Shown here one piece after another: positions 1-8,660 of a DNA stretch of 47,539 nucleotides. Source of the stretch: Bacillota bacterium (GTDB lineage: Bacteria; Bacillota; Clostridia; Peptostreptococcales; Anaerovoracaceae); NCBI GenBank assembly GCA_021769295.1, contig JAETTD010000019.1, positions 1 to 47,539 of the forward strand, written 5' to 3'. The notes under the pieces were generated by a model. That model was given only the letters and a program-made list of their open reading frames with translations, made no database searches and had not been told where the DNA came from. Position 1 is the first letter of the stretch, and every line of letters starts with the position of its first letter. The position numbers and the translations under genes were made by a program.

Positions 1-83
1 TAATGTGGTCCCCATTTAACGGACTCCTTCACACAAACACTGGAATCAATGATATAATACCAGTAAGTATGGAGGAAAAGATT

Positions 84-365
84 ATGGCACAGTACACATC
101 ACAATTTAAAATGCAAGTTGCGAAAGAGGCCTCTACCGCAAAAACCTATGCTGCCATCTCTAAAAAGTATGGCGTAGGCACAGACCTCGTAAAGCGTTGG
201 TCTACTGAGTATTCCAAATTTGGCGAACTTGCCTTTGAAGAAAACGGACCACAGAAATTTCAGGAACAAAAGATTCGGGACCTTCAGCGCAAGGTTGCCG
301 AACTCCAAGAAGAGAATGACATCTTAAAAAAAGCAACGGCCTTCTTCTCAAAGAGAAACCTGTAA
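84..365 (+). CDS. IS3-family transposase OrfA (helix-turn-helix, leucine zipper)
   Basis: This 93-residue protein is the DNA-binding half of an IS3-family transposase. Residues ~10-50 form a helix-turn-helix of the HTH_Tnp_1 type (KTYAAISKKYGVGTDLVKRW). Residues ~60-90 are a leucine-zipper-like coiled coil (IRDLQRKVAELQEENDILKK) used for multimerisation. The ATG at 84 was chosen because GGAGG lies at 71-75; the frame is open further upstream but has no ribosome binding site there. A run of seven A at 326-332, read as A AAA AAA in the orfA frame, is a classical -1 slippery heptamer. Slippage there would fuse this protein to OrfB. Confidence 0.88.
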   Translation: MAQYTSQFKMQVAKEASTAKTYAAISKKYGVGTDLVKRWSTEYSKFGELAFEENGPQKFQEQKIRDLQRKVAELQEENDILKKATAFFSKRNL

Positions 366-1249
366 TTGAGAGATACCAGTTCATCAAAGAACATTCTGAT
401 GAATTTAGTATCAAGAAGATGGTCGATGTTATGCAGGTTTCTAAAAGCGGATACTATGACTGGCTTGGTCGCAGTATCTCTTTGCGGGAGCAGGAGAATG
501 AGAAAATATATCATGATGTATTGGAACTGTTTCTGGCAAGCCGCAGATCAGCCGGTGCAAGAAGAATCGCAAAGAACTTAAGCCATATATATGGGCGCCC
601 CATCAATCGTAAACGGATTCATCGTATTATGCGTGAAAACGGCTTGGTTGCAAAGGGCCAAAAGAAATATGCAGTTACAACCAATTCAAAAGACAGCGTA
701 AATATTTTTCCGAATTTGTTAAAACGGGATTTCACTGCAACCGCTAAGAATCAGAAAATGGTTAGTGATACAACATACATCTACACCGAAGAAGGCTGGC
801 TTTATCTTGCTGCGATTATGGATCTTTATGGTCGCAAAATCGTGGGCATGGCAATCAGCGAAAAGAATGACCGGGAGCTGGTCATAGAAGCACTGGAAGA
901 CGCAAAGAACCGCATTGGTAAGAAACATCTTGAAGGATGCATCCTCCACTCAGATCGTGGTTCAACCTATGCATCAAATAAGTACATCGAAAAAATCAAT
1001 GAATATAGGATGATTGGAAGCATGAGCAGAACCGGAAACTGCTGGGATAATGCACCAATGGAGAGTTTCTGGGGGCGCATGAAAGTGGAATGGCTCAACA
1101 AATGCTACAAAACCAAGGAAGAAGCCATCAGTGATATATATGAATACATTTGGGCTTACTACAATCGTTGCAGACTTCATTCTACAAATGGCTATACCGA
1201 CCAGCCGCCAGTCTGCCGCCCGGCCCTTTTGCTTTTCATATTTCATTAA
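332..1249 (+). CDS. IS3-family transposase OrfB (DDE integrase), probably made by -1 frameshift
   Basis: This is the catalytic rve-type integrase domain. Read from the slippery site at 326-332 in the -1 frame, it gives a continuous OrfB-like N terminus before the first ATG at 419, so frameshifted OrfAB is the likely product. The DDE triad is visible: D in VSDTTYIYT, D in LHSDRGSTY and E in NAPMESFWG. The protein looks normal up to RLHSTNGYT. It then ends in a proline- and leucine-rich tail (DQPPVCRPALLLFIFH), where relatives normally continue with a short charged segment. With no right terminal repeat, this suggests a recombined 3' end. Activity is uncertain although the catalytic residues are intact. 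Confidence 0.85.
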   Translation, partial: SNGLLLKEKPVIERYQFIKEHSDEFSIKKMVDVMQVSKSGYYDWLGRSISLREQENEKIYHDVLELFLASRRSAGARRIAKNLSHIYGRPINRKRIHRIMRENGLVAKGQKKYAVTTNSKDSVNIFPNLLKRDFTATAKNQKMVSDTTYIYTEEGWLYLAAIMDLYGRKIVGMAISEKNDRELVIEALEDAKNRIGKKHLEGCILHSDRGSTYASNKYIEKINEYRMIGSMSRTGNCWDNAPMESFWGRMKVEWLNKCYKTKEEAISDIYEYIWAYYNRCRLHSTNGYTDQPPVCRPALLLFIFH

Positions 1250-1318
1250 CAAAAATCGGGGAAATGATAAACAACCGTGCTGTATCATATGGTCATAAAC
1301 CGAACCGGAGGTGAAAAA

Positions 1319-2320
1319 ATGAAGCGTTTATATATTATTACAGGTGCAAAAGGCCATTTGGCAAGCACGATTATCCGCTATCTGAGAAATGAGGACTGTC
1401 ATATTCGGGGATTGATTCTTCCCACCGAAGAGGGTGAGGATGACAGGCAGCTCACCTATTACAAGGGAGATATCACCATACCGGAAACGCTGGAGCATGT
1501 CTTTTCAGATACGGAATGCAATGAGGTCATCGTAATTCATGCCGCCGGAATCGTAAGCATCGCAGAAAACGTTACTCCAAAGCTTTACAGCGTCAACGTC
1601 ATGGGAACACGCAACATTATTGACCGGTGTATCCGCCACCATATAAAGAGGCTTGTATATGTCAGTTCCGTTCATGCAATCCCGGAGGCAAGGGATAATG
1701 CCACAATTTCGGAAGTGGCCGGTTTTTCCGGAGAAACGGTGACGGGAGCGTATGCAACGACAAAGGCGGAAGCGACGCAGGATGTATTGGATGCCGTGAA
1801 AAACAGCGGTTTGGATGGGGTTGTTGTGCACCCTTCCGGCATCATAGGGCCCTATGATAAAGGCAATAATCATGTGATTCAGCTTATCCAGATGTATATT
1901 TCAGGCAGGCTTCCGGCAGGCGTAACAGGAGGTTATGACTTTGTGGATGTGAGGGATGTGGCAAAGGGCTGTCTGGCAGCGGCTGAAAAAGGAAAAACAG
2001 GCAGCTGCTATATTCTCTCCAACAGATATTTTACGATTAAGGAACTGTTGGAATATGTACGCAAAATCACAGGAGGAAGAAAAAAGGTTTGTCTGCCAAT
2101 CGGGCTTGCCCGCGCCTTTGTGCCTCTTTTTGAATGGATTGCGAAAGCGAGGCACACAAGACCTATTTACACAAAGTATGCCCTTTATACCCTTTCAGGA
2201 AACGGACATTTTTCGCATGAAAAAGCGACTTCTGACCTGGGATATCATCCTCGGGACATGCAGGCGACGATTGCCGATACGATTAAATCTCTCAGCGGTC
2301 GGGAGGTTCCCCTCGAATAA
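1319..2320 (+). CDS. NAD-dependent epimerase/dehydratase (extended SDR family)
   Basis: A 333-residue extended short-chain dehydrogenase/reductase. The N terminus has the Rossmann motif TGAKGHLAS, and the catalytic YxxxK is in YATTKAEA (about residues 143-147), preceded by VYVSSVHA. The overall pattern resembles dihydroflavonol-reductase or nucleoside-diphosphate-sugar epimerase relatives; the substrate cannot be told. The start is the ATG after GGAGGTG at 1307-1313. An in-frame ATG at 1277 has no ribosome binding site. It is a single gene between a damaged insertion sequence and the rny promoter. Its use of CGG, GCC and similar codons seems richer than in the genes to the right, so it may be acquired, but I did not compute this. 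Confidence 0.85.
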   Translation: MKRLYIITGAKGHLASTIIRYLRNEDCHIRGLILPTEEGEDDRQLTYYKGDITIPETLEHVFSDTECNEVIVIHAAGIVSIAENVTPKLYSVNVMGTRNIIDRCIRHHIKRLVYVSSVHAIPEARDNATISEVAGFSGETVTGAYATTKAEATQDVLDAVKNSGLDGVVVHPSGIIGPYDKGNNHVIQLIQMYISGRLPAGVTGGYDFVDVRDVAKGCLAAAEKGKTGSCYILSNRYFTIKELLEYVRKITGGRKKVCLPIGLARAFVPLFEWIAKARHTRPIYTKYALYTLSGNGHFSHEKATSDLGYHPRDMQATIADTIKSLSGREVPLE

Positions 2321-2411
2321 ACATAAAGCTGCAATCTAATATCAAAGACGAGCCATGCGCTCTTACACATCACCCCCCAAAAAGTAATGTCCATACATTT
2401 CAAAAGTTTTG

Positions 2412-2440
2412 TTTACAATTGGACAATTTTGAGATATAAT
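2412..2440 (+). promoter_or_regulatory. Promoter of rny
   Basis: TTTACA (2412-2417) and TATAAT (2435-2440) are separated by exactly 17 bp, a vegetative sigma-A type promoter. It lies about 43 bp before the rny start, and AGGAGGTG at 2470-2477 follows. Confidence 0.8.
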
Positions 2441-2482
2441 AAATCAGTATGAATATAAACTGAATAAAAAGGAGGTGTTGTA

Positions 2483-4027
2483 ATGGCTCCAATCGTTGTA
2501 AAAATTATTATCGCTGCCTTGGCATTGGCAATAGGCACGTTAATCGGATATATTTACAGGAAAAATGTCGGCGAGAAAACCATAGGAAGCGCTGAACAAA
2601 AAGCGAAAAATCTTATACTTGACGCCGAAAATAAGTCCGAGACAATGAAAAAAGAGGCGATACTCGAAGCAAAAGAAGAAGCTCACAGATTGAGAAGCGA
2701 TGCAGAGAGAGACGCCAGAGAAAGACGAGCAGAAATACAACGTTCTGAACGCAGACTGATTCAAAAAGAAGAGTCTATAGACAGAAAACTTGAGAATATC
2801 GAACGCAAAGAAGAAAGCATTACACAAAAAGAGCAGTCTTTAGTAAACAAACAGAAAGATTTAGACAAAGTTATATCAAAACAGCTTGAAGAACTGGAAA
2901 GGATTTCAGGTTACACGGTTGATGAGGCGAAAGCTATATTGCTTTCAAATATAGAAAAAGAAATTCGCCATGACGCTTCTATTATGATTAAGGATATAGA
3001 ATCCAAAGCAAAAGAAGAAGCCGATAAGAAAGCAAAATACATCATCACCAACGCTATACAGAGGTGCGCCGCAGACCATGTGGCAGAGAGCACCGTATCG
3101 GTGGTAGCTCTTCCTAACGACGAGATGAAAGGCAGAATCATAGGTCGTGAGGGAAGAAACATAAGAGCCATAGAAACTTTGACGGGAGTGGATTTAATAA
3201 TCGACGATACTCCTGAAGCAGTGATTCTCTCGGGCTTTGACCCTGTAAGAAGAGAGATAGCAAGAATTGCCCTCGAGAAGCTGATAGTTGACGGCAGAAT
3301 TCATCCGGCAAGAATTGAAGAAATGGTTGAAAAGGCAGAACGTGAAGTCAACGCCATCATAAAAGAAGAAGGCGAACAGGCTGCCTTTGAAGTGGGCATA
3401 CACAATCTTCACCCTGAACTGATAAAGCTTCTGGGAAGATTGAAATACAGAACTTCCTACGGTCAGAATGTGCTTAAACATTCGGTAGAGGTTGCTCACC
3501 TTGCAGGACTTATGGCAGGTGAACTGGGACTTGACATCAAGCTGGCAAAGAGAGCCGGACTGCTTCACGATATAGGTAAAGCGCTCGACCATGAAGTTGA
3601 GGGAACCCATGTTGACATCGGTATGGATGTACTGAAAAAATACAAAGAGTCGGATGCGGTTATCAACGGAATGGCGGCTCACCACGGTGATTATGAGCCA
3701 AAGAGTATGGAAGCCGTGCTTATTGCGGCAGCAGATGCATTATCTGCGGCAAGACCGGGAGCGAGACGTGAAACTCTGGATGCTTACATAAAGCGTCTTG
3801 AGAAGCTCGAAGAAATCGCCAACACTACGCCGGGAGTTGAAAAATCATTTGCTATTCAGGCAGGAAGAGAAATAAGAATCATCGCAAAACCTGAGGATGT
3901 AAATGATGAAGAAATCGTTTTCCTTGCAAGAGAGATTTCAAAGAAGATTGAATCCGAACTTGAATATCCGGGACAGATAAAAGTCAACGTAGTGAGAGAA
4001 ACGAGAGCTGTGGATTATGCAAAATAA
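2483..4027 (+). CDS. rny: Ribonuclease Y
   Basis: This is a membrane-anchored endoribonuclease that starts bulk mRNA decay in Firmicutes. The 514-residue length fits the family. Residues ~5-25 are a single membrane anchor. Residues ~30-190 are a highly charged coiled coil. A KH RNA-binding domain follows ([21 protein letters not shown], ~residues 214-234). The HD hydrolase domain contains [10 protein letters not shown] and [13 protein letters not shown], with the metal-binding HD pair. The start is set by AGGAGGTG nine bases upstream. It is a single-gene unit with its own promoter and a strong terminator at 4049-4079. Nothing appears missing. Confidence 0.97.
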   Translation: MAPIVVKIIIAALALAIGTLIGYIYRKNVGEKTIGSAEQKAKNLILDAENKSETMKKEAILEAKEEAHRLRSDAERDARERRAEIQRSERRLIQKEESIDRKLENIERKEESITQKEQSLVNKQKDLDKVISKQLEELERISGYTVDEAKAILLSNIEKEIRHDASIMIKDIESKAKEEADKKAKYIITNAIQRCAADHVAESTVSVVALPNDEMKGRIIGREGRNIRAIETLTGVDLIIDDTPEAVILSGFDPVRREIARIALEKLIVDGRIHPARIEEMVEKAEREVNAIIKEEGEQAAFEVGIHNLHPELIKLLGRLKYRTSYGQNVLKHSVEVAHLAGLMAGELGLDIKLAKRAGLLHDIGKALDHEVEGTHVDIGMDVLKKYKESDAVINGMAAHHGDYEPKSMEAVLIAAADALSAARPGARRETLDAYIKRLEKLEEIANTTPGVEKSFAIQAGREIRIIAKPEDVNDEEIVFLAREISKKIESELEYPGQIKVNVVRETRAVDYAK

Positions 4028-4048
4028 CGCAAGAGTTTGATGCGAGAG

Positions 4049-4079
4049 AGCTCCTTTGGTATAAAGGAGTTCCTTTTTT
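4049..4079 (+). terminator. Intrinsic terminator after rny
   Basis: A nine-pair stem, AGCTCCTTT (4049-4057) with AAAGGAGTT (4063-4071), has a five-base loop and is followed by a T run. It separates rny from the MATE gene. Confidence 0.85.
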
Positions 4080-4115
4080 AAAATAAAGTGTTTTAAATGA
4101 CTGGAGATTCGTTTT

Positions 4116-5483
4116 ATGGCAACGACTTTAAACGCAAACGACAAAAGAACATTTTACAGACACATGCTTAAAGTGGGAGTGCCCGTAATGATTCAGCAGC
4201 TCATCGTGGTAGGACTGAATCTGGTAGACACCATAATGGTGGGCAAAGTCTCTGAAAACGCCCTTGCAGCGGTCGGCGCCGCAAATCAGATATACTTTAT
4301 CTACAGTGTGCTTATCTTTGGAATTTTCAGCGGCGCGGGAGTTTATCTTGTCCAGTATTGGGGCATTAAAGATTTAAAGAGTCTGAGAAAGATAGTGGGA
4401 ATAGACTATGTAATGTGCGCTGTCGTTACCGTTCCCGTGGTGGTTATGGCATTTTTTGCGTCTCCTTTCCTCGTGGGACTTTTTACCGACGACTTGGAAG
4501 TAATCGCTTTGGGCAACGATTATATGAAAATCGCGTGTTTTTCATATATTTTCAGCGGACTCACTTTTGTAATATCGTATAATTCAAGGGCAACGGCGAT
4601 TCTAAAGGTGCCTACGGCAATAAACGCCTGCGCCATACTCATAAATATATTTTTAAACTATTGCCTGATTTACGGCAATTTGGGAATGCCTGAAATGGGT
4701 GTAAGAGGAGCCGCAACGGCTACGTTAATTGCAAGAATCGCAGAGTTTGCCGCAATGTTTACATACGTATATGTTTCAAAGGACAATCCTCTCTGCGCCA
4801 AACCCAAAGAGCTTCTGTCTTTTGATAAGAGGCTGTTTAAGAACGTAATGAAGACAGCCGTTCCGGTAATCTTCAACGAATCCCTCTGGGCGGTATCTGT
4901 CTCTGTAATATTTGCCATTTACGGCAAGATAAGCCCGGCGGCTTTGGCCATAGTTCAGGTAGCCAACACGGTGACGGAAGTTTTCCAGACCGCATATACG
5001 GGACTTGGCAATGCTTCCACGGTCATAGTCGGGCAGACTTTAGGACAGGGCAAGAAGGAGCTGGCCTACGGATACAGCGGCCTTTCCTTAAAAGCAGCGT
5101 GGGTTCTGAACGTTGTAATGACGGTGATTTTCATAGCCATAAGAGGAAGCATAGCTTCAATATACGGATTTAATGAGGAAACGACTCACTTGCTTATGGA
5201 ATCTTTATTGGTGTACGCTGTGGCAATTACGCCTAAAATGCTGGCATATCTGATTATATGCGGTATACTGAGAGCAGGAGGAGATACCTTGTACTGCATG
5301 GTGATAGACGCAGCATTCAACATGGTTATTCAGGTGCCTCTCGCTTTCGTGGCGGTAGTTGTAATGGGACTGTCCCTTCCTATGGCAATAGCGGTAGTGG
5401 CGATATCCGATTTTCTTAAAGTCATAGCGTGCTACCAGAGGTATTTCAGCAAAAAATGGATGAATATTTTTACGGGAATGTAA
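4116..5483 (+). CDS. MATE family efflux transporter
   Basis: A 455-residue polytopic membrane protein of the multidrug and toxic compound extrusion family, which exports organic cations or drugs using a Na+ or H+ gradient. The family pattern is clear near the N terminus (GVPVMIQQLIVVGLNLVDTIMVG, residues ~17-39), in the GAANQIYFIYSVLIFG helix and in the repeat at the middle (PVIFNESLWAVSVSVIFAIYG). About 12 hydrophobic segments fit the length. A modest purine-rich site (TGGAGA) precedes the ATG. The cysteine desulfurase gene starts 25 bp after its stop, so the three genes may be co-transcribed. The substrate cannot be predicted. Confidence 0.92.
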   Translation: MATTLNANDKRTFYRHMLKVGVPVMIQQLIVVGLNLVDTIMVGKVSENALAAVGAANQIYFIYSVLIFGIFSGAGVYLVQYWGIKDLKSLRKIVGIDYVMCAVVTVPVVVMAFFASPFLVGLFTDDLEVIALGNDYMKIACFSYIFSGLTFVISYNSRATAILKVPTAINACAILINIFLNYCLIYGNLGMPEMGVRGAATATLIARIAEFAAMFTYVYVSKDNPLCAKPKELLSFDKRLFKNVMKTAVPVIFNESLWAVSVSVIFAIYGKISPAALAIVQVANTVTEVFQTAYTGLGNASTVIVGQTLGQGKKELAYGYSGLSLKAAWVLNVVMTVIFIAIRGSIASIYGFNEETTHLLMESLLVYAVAITPKMLAYLIICGILRAGGDTLYCMVIDAAFNMVIQVPLAFVAVVVMGLSLPMAIAVVAISDFLKVIACYQRYFSKKWMNIFTGM

Positions 5484-5508
5484 TTTGAAGATGAGAAAAG
5501 GAGAGAAC

Positions 5509-6687
5509 ATGTTAGTTTATCTGGACAACAGTTCCACAACCAGACCTTATGACAAGGTGACGGAGATTATGACAGAGGTTTTGAGAAACGATTTCGGAAA
5601 TCCCTCCTCCCTTCATACTCTGGGAATCGCAGCGGAGAAATATGTCAAAGCCGCGAGAAAATCGCTGGCAGCCGCTCTTGGAGCTTCTGAGGAGGAAGTG
5701 TACTTTACCTCATGCGGAACGGAAGCCGACAATACGGCTTTGTTCGGCGCAGCAAGAGCGAGGAGACATCAAGGCAAGAAGATAATAACTACTTCAGTGG
5801 AACATCCGGCAATTCTGGAACCGGCAAAACGCCTTGAAGAAGCGGGATTTGAAGTGGAGTATATAGGAGTTGACCAAAAATGCCGCCTTGACATGGAGCA
5901 GTTTAAAGCCGCCCTTTCGGAAGATACGGTATTGATTTCCGTAATGGCGCTCAATAACGAGACGGGAACAATCATGCCTGTTGAGCAGATAGCTGAGATA
6001 AAAAACGCTTTCAACAAAGAGCACGGTTGCGATGTGTTGCTCCATTCCGATGCGGTTCAAGCCTTTGGAAAAATTCCCCTGAACATGAAAGGCGGTTTTA
6101 GAGGAGTGGACATGCTTTCCGTAAGCGGTCACAAAATACACGGCCCCAAGGGCATAGGCGGACTTTTTGTAAGGAAAGGTCTTTCAATACCCGCTTATCT
6201 CGTAGGCGGAGGTCAGGAGAGACACATGCGCTCCGGTACGGAAAACACCGCCGGCATCGCAGGACTGGGGTGTGCCGCAGAGATCTGTTTCGGCGACTTT
6301 GACAAGCGTATAAAAGCCATGTCCGAGGCAAGAGCAAGACTCCTTGAGGGAATCAAGAGCGAAATACCCGATATTATCATAAACAGTCCCGAGGACGAGT
6401 GGGCGGGACCGTCGGTGCTCAACGTTTCTTTCCTCGGAACGAGGGGAGAAGTTTTGCTTCACACCCTTGAACAGGATGGCATATTTGTTTCCACCGGCTC
6501 AGCCTGCTCTTCAAACAAAAAAGGGCAAAGTCATGTGCTGGGCGCCATGGGTCTTAAACCCAAAGAGATAGAAGGGGCGCTGCGATTCAGCTTCAGCGAA
6601 TTCAATACCCCCGAAGAAATGGATTACGTTACGGAAAAAGTAAAACAGGCTGTTACGAGATTCAGAAAGCTCGGAAGTTTCAGATAG
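5509..6687 (+). CDS. Cysteine desulfurase (NifS/IscS family)
   Basis: A 392-residue PLP enzyme that removes sulfur from cysteine and passes it on as a persulfide. The N terminus MLVYLDNSSTTRPY is typical. The PLP lysine is in SVSGHKIHGPKG (~residue 208). The catalytic cysteine is in STGSACSSNKKGQSHVL (~residue 330), and the longer loop fits class I (IscS/NifS) rather than SufS. The start is the ATG at 5509 after AAAGGAGA; an in-frame ATG at 5485 overlaps the upstream stop region and has no site. thiI follows 11 bp later, so the main role is probably sulfur donation to ThiI for 4-thiouridine in tRNA, as known for the Bacillus NifZ-ThiI pair. Confidence 0.93.
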   Translation: MLVYLDNSSTTRPYDKVTEIMTEVLRNDFGNPSSLHTLGIAAEKYVKAARKSLAAALGASEEEVYFTSCGTEADNTALFGAARARRHQGKKIITTSVEHPAILEPAKRLEEAGFEVEYIGVDQKCRLDMEQFKAALSEDTVLISVMALNNETGTIMPVEQIAEIKNAFNKEHGCDVLLHSDAVQAFGKIPLNMKGGFRGVDMLSVSGHKIHGPKGIGGLFVRKGLSIPAYLVGGGQERHMRSGTENTAGIAGLGCAAEICFGDFDKRIKAMSEARARLLEGIKSEIPDIIINSPEDEWAGPSVLNVSFLGTRGEVLLHTLEQDGIFVSTGSACSSNKKGQSHVLGAMGLKPKEIEGALRFSFSEFNTPEEMDYVTEKVKQAVTRFRKLGSFR

Positions 6688-6698
6688 AGGAGAAAGTT

Positions 6699-7883
6699 AT
6701 GAATGAACAAAATATTCTGATCGTAAGGTGCGGAGAAGTGGCTCTTAAAGGCATGAATAAACCGTATTTTGAACGTATGCTGGTAGACAGGATTCGCCGC
6801 AATCTCAAAGGTTTTGACGGTGTGGATATAAGGCGCCACGAAGGACTGATTTTCATAAGAGCGGAGAAAAACCTCGATATTGACAGCATAATCAAGGAAA
6901 CGGCCAAGGTCTTCGGCGTGGCCTCCATAAGTAAAGCCGTTGAGGCGGAGCCGGAGCTCAACGCCATAGGAGCAGCCGCTGTAGACTATATGATGAACTT
7001 AATCGAGTCGAGAGGCGCAAAGACCTTTAAAGTCGAGGCAAAGCGCGCCGACAAGAATTTCCCTGTCAAATCCCCTGAAATCGGCAGAATAATAGGGGCA
7101 AAGGTGCTGATAGGCTGCAAGGTGCTTAAAGTGGATGTTCATAAGCCGGACGTGCTCCTTCACGTGGATGTGCGCTCCGACAAAGCGTATATCTATGAAG
7201 GCAAGGTGAACGGCTTCGGCGGCCTGCCGCTGGGCACCAACGGCAAAGGCATGGTTCTGCTTTCAGGCGGAATCGACAGCCCTGTGGCAGCATGGATGAT
7301 GGCAAAGCGAGGAATGCTCATCGAGGCGATGCACTTTCATTCTTATCCGTACACTAGCCCAAGGGCGCAGGAAAAAGTGGAGGATTTGGCTCGCATCCTG
7401 GCTTCCTATTGCGGACGGTTTAAGATGCACGTTATAAACCTGCTCCCGATACAGGAACAGATTGTAGCCAACTGCCCGGAAGAAGAAACGACCATTCTCG
7501 TGCGCCGCTTTATGATGCGAATCGCCGAGAAGATTGCGGAGAAAAACGACTGCATGATGCTCATAACGGGAGAAAATCTCGGACAGGTGGCAAGCCAGAC
7601 GGCGGAATCCCTCGTAGTGACCGACGCTTCTGTATCCATGCCGGTTATGCGTCCTCTCATAGCCATGGATAAGGTTGACATAATGGACAAGGCAAAGGAA
7701 ATAGGAACTTACGAAAAGTCCATAGAGCCTTACGAGGATTGCTGCACGGTATTTCTGCCTAAGCATCCGACTACCAAACCTCGTCTTGAGCGGATACTGG
7801 AGTCAGAGAGCAGGCTGGACTGCGAAACCTTAATCGAAAACGCAGTAAACTCGGAAGAAATCGTAAACATCAGAGTGGAATAA
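6699..7883 (+). CDS. thiI: tRNA 4-thiouridine synthase ThiI
   Basis: This enzyme adenylates and thiolates uridine 8 of tRNA, and in some bacteria also serves thiazole synthesis. The 394-residue form has an N-terminal ferredoxin-like and THUMP region (to ~residue 165) and then a PP-loop ATP-binding domain with the motif LLSGGIDSPVAAWMMAKRG (~residues 187-205). There is no C-terminal rhodanese domain, which is normal for Gram-positive ThiI and means sulfur must come directly from a desulfurase such as the gene just upstream. The start is after GAGGAGA. The gene is followed by a long terminator and repeat cluster A. Confidence 0.96.
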   Translation: MNEQNILIVRCGEVALKGMNKPYFERMLVDRIRRNLKGFDGVDIRRHEGLIFIRAEKNLDIDSIIKETAKVFGVASISKAVEAEPELNAIGAAAVDYMMNLIESRGAKTFKVEAKRADKNFPVKSPEIGRIIGAKVLIGCKVLKVDVHKPDVLLHVDVRSDKAYIYEGKVNGFGGLPLGTNGKGMVLLSGGIDSPVAAWMMAKRGMLIEAMHFHSYPYTSPRAQEKVEDLARILASYCGRFKMHVINLLPIQEQIVANCPEEETTILVRRFMMRIAEKIAEKNDCMMLITGENLGQVASQTAESLVVTDASVSMPVMRPLIAMDKVDIMDKAKEIGTYEKSIEPYEDCCTVFLPKHPTTKPRLERILESESRLDCETLIENAVNSEEIVNIRVE

Positions 7884-7913
7884 AACATAATTCAATGCAG
7901 GTTTTATAAATGC

Positions 7914-7964
7914 AGGCTTTATAAGTGAGAGCGAAAGCTCAAAATCTTTATAAAGCCTTTTTTT
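7914..7964 (+). terminator. Intrinsic terminator after thiI
   Basis: AGGCTTTATA (7914-7923) pairs with TATAAAGCCT (7949-7958). A small inner hairpin with a GCGAAAGC tetraloop-type tip lies between, and seven T follow. Confidence 0.85.
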
Positions 7965-7987
7965 ATAAGCTTGCTGACCGTCCACAA

Positions 7988-8265
7988 TGCCGCAATTCAA
8001 AGAAATTTTTGAGTTTCCGGCAGTTTAAGGGGTTTATGAGGCCCCAAAATGACCGTGATTGAAAGAATTTTTGACATTTACGGCAGTTTCATAGCCTCGG
8101 CAGCTCAAAAAATGCCGCATTTGAAGAAAAATTTAGAATTCCCGGCAGTCCGGCCTTTTGGCAGCCAAGCCTCTCAACCTCACGGCAGTCCGGCCTTTTG
8201 GCCTCCCGGCCTCCCGGCGACCGGAGATAATGCCGTGTCTCAAGAAAAATTCCGAATTTCCGGCA
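7988..8265 (+). repeat. Repeat cluster A: four 35-bp TGCCG...CGGCA elements
   Basis: The units are at 7988-8022, 8051-8085 (begins GACCG), 8113-8147 and 8231-8265. Each is exactly 35 bp, begins TGCCG, ends CGGCA and has an A/T-rich core centred on AAGAAAAT. Start-to-start distances are 63, 62 and 118 bp. The wide last gap holds a 20-bp G/C-rich direct repeat at 8143-8162 and 8183-8202. Orientation by the core is plus, the same as cluster C. The cluster fills the space between the thiI terminator and the promoter at 8360. The open frames across it are not coding: they run through the repeats and have no ribosome binding site. Confidence 0.85.
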
Positions 8266-8359
8266 GTCGAGGAAGGATTCAGACCGCATAGCCGCACTAT
8301 TTGCAGGCATTTGGAAATCATAACCGCACCCATGGTTAGACCTATATCGACAAATTATA

Positions 8360-8387
8360 TTGACATTTCATATCTGTGATTTATAAT
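8360..8387 (+). promoter_or_regulatory. Promoter ahead of the candidate small RNA and polyferredoxin-PFOR operon
   Basis: TTGACA (8360-8365) and TATAAT (8382-8387) have a 16-bp spacer. Transcription would begin near 8394, about 267 nt before the first start codon. Confidence 0.75.
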
Positions 8388-8393
8388 ATAAAT

Positions 8394-8548
8394 ATATTAA
8401 ATGTCGTAAACATATAATTGGTTATGGAAGCGGAAAAGAATATCAGGTTGATTCCGCTTGAGGTATATGGGAAATGACAATACAGCTTAAATATTATCCT
8501 ATGAAAATTACCTTTATGCCGCAGCGGGGTTTGCTGCGGCTTTTTTTT
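8394..8548 (+). ncRNA. Candidate ~155-nt leader or small RNA ending in a terminator
   Basis: A consensus promoter at 8360-8387 and a strong terminator at 8518-8548 define a compact transcript without a convincing reading frame. It contains a stem formed by AAGCGGAA (near 8429) and TTCCGCTT (near 8452). I do not recognise it as TPP, FMN, SAM, glycine, lysine, cobalamin, T-box, SRP or tmRNA. It could be an attenuated leader of the operon or an independent RNA. The following 8549-8643 contains no clear second promoter; AAGGAGG at 8647-8653 then serves the polyferredoxin gene. Confidence 0.4.
8518..8548 (+). terminator. Intrinsic terminator inside the leader of the PFOR operon
   Basis: GCCGCAGC (8518-8525) pairs with GCTGCGGC (8533-8540), and eight T follow. 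It lies 112 bp before the first gene, so it can act as an attenuator or as the end of a separate small RNA. Confidence 0.85.
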
Positions 8549-8660
8549 CGTAAAAAAGAATCTTTGGAGGGACAATCCCATAGAGATATATAGATATGTT
8601 ACGACCCTGTATACTGTAATTTGCACTACGGTATGCGTGATAAAATAAGGAGGTATTAGT

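Larger units (their letters stand above)
4..1250 (+). mobile_element. IS3-family insertion sequence, right end not found
   Basis: The element carries an orfA/orfB pair in the 0 and -1 frames with an A7 slippery run, the standard IS3-family arrangement. A terminal-repeat-like sequence starts TGTGGTCCCCATTTAACGG at base 4, about 80 bp before orfA. Its reverse complement should close the right end, but I do not find it after orfB or anywhere up to 2480. The last part of orfB also departs from the family. The right end is therefore probably deleted or recombined, and the end coordinate given is only the end of orfB. Left end and transposase are seen directly; the truncation is inferred. Confidence 0.75.

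Noticed and set aside
8049-8379. Open reading frames crossing repeat cluster A (8049-8291 and 8158-8379 plus, 8089-8333 minus)
   Set aside because: They read through the repeats and G/C-rich duplications, have no ribosome binding site and show no recognisable protein pattern.
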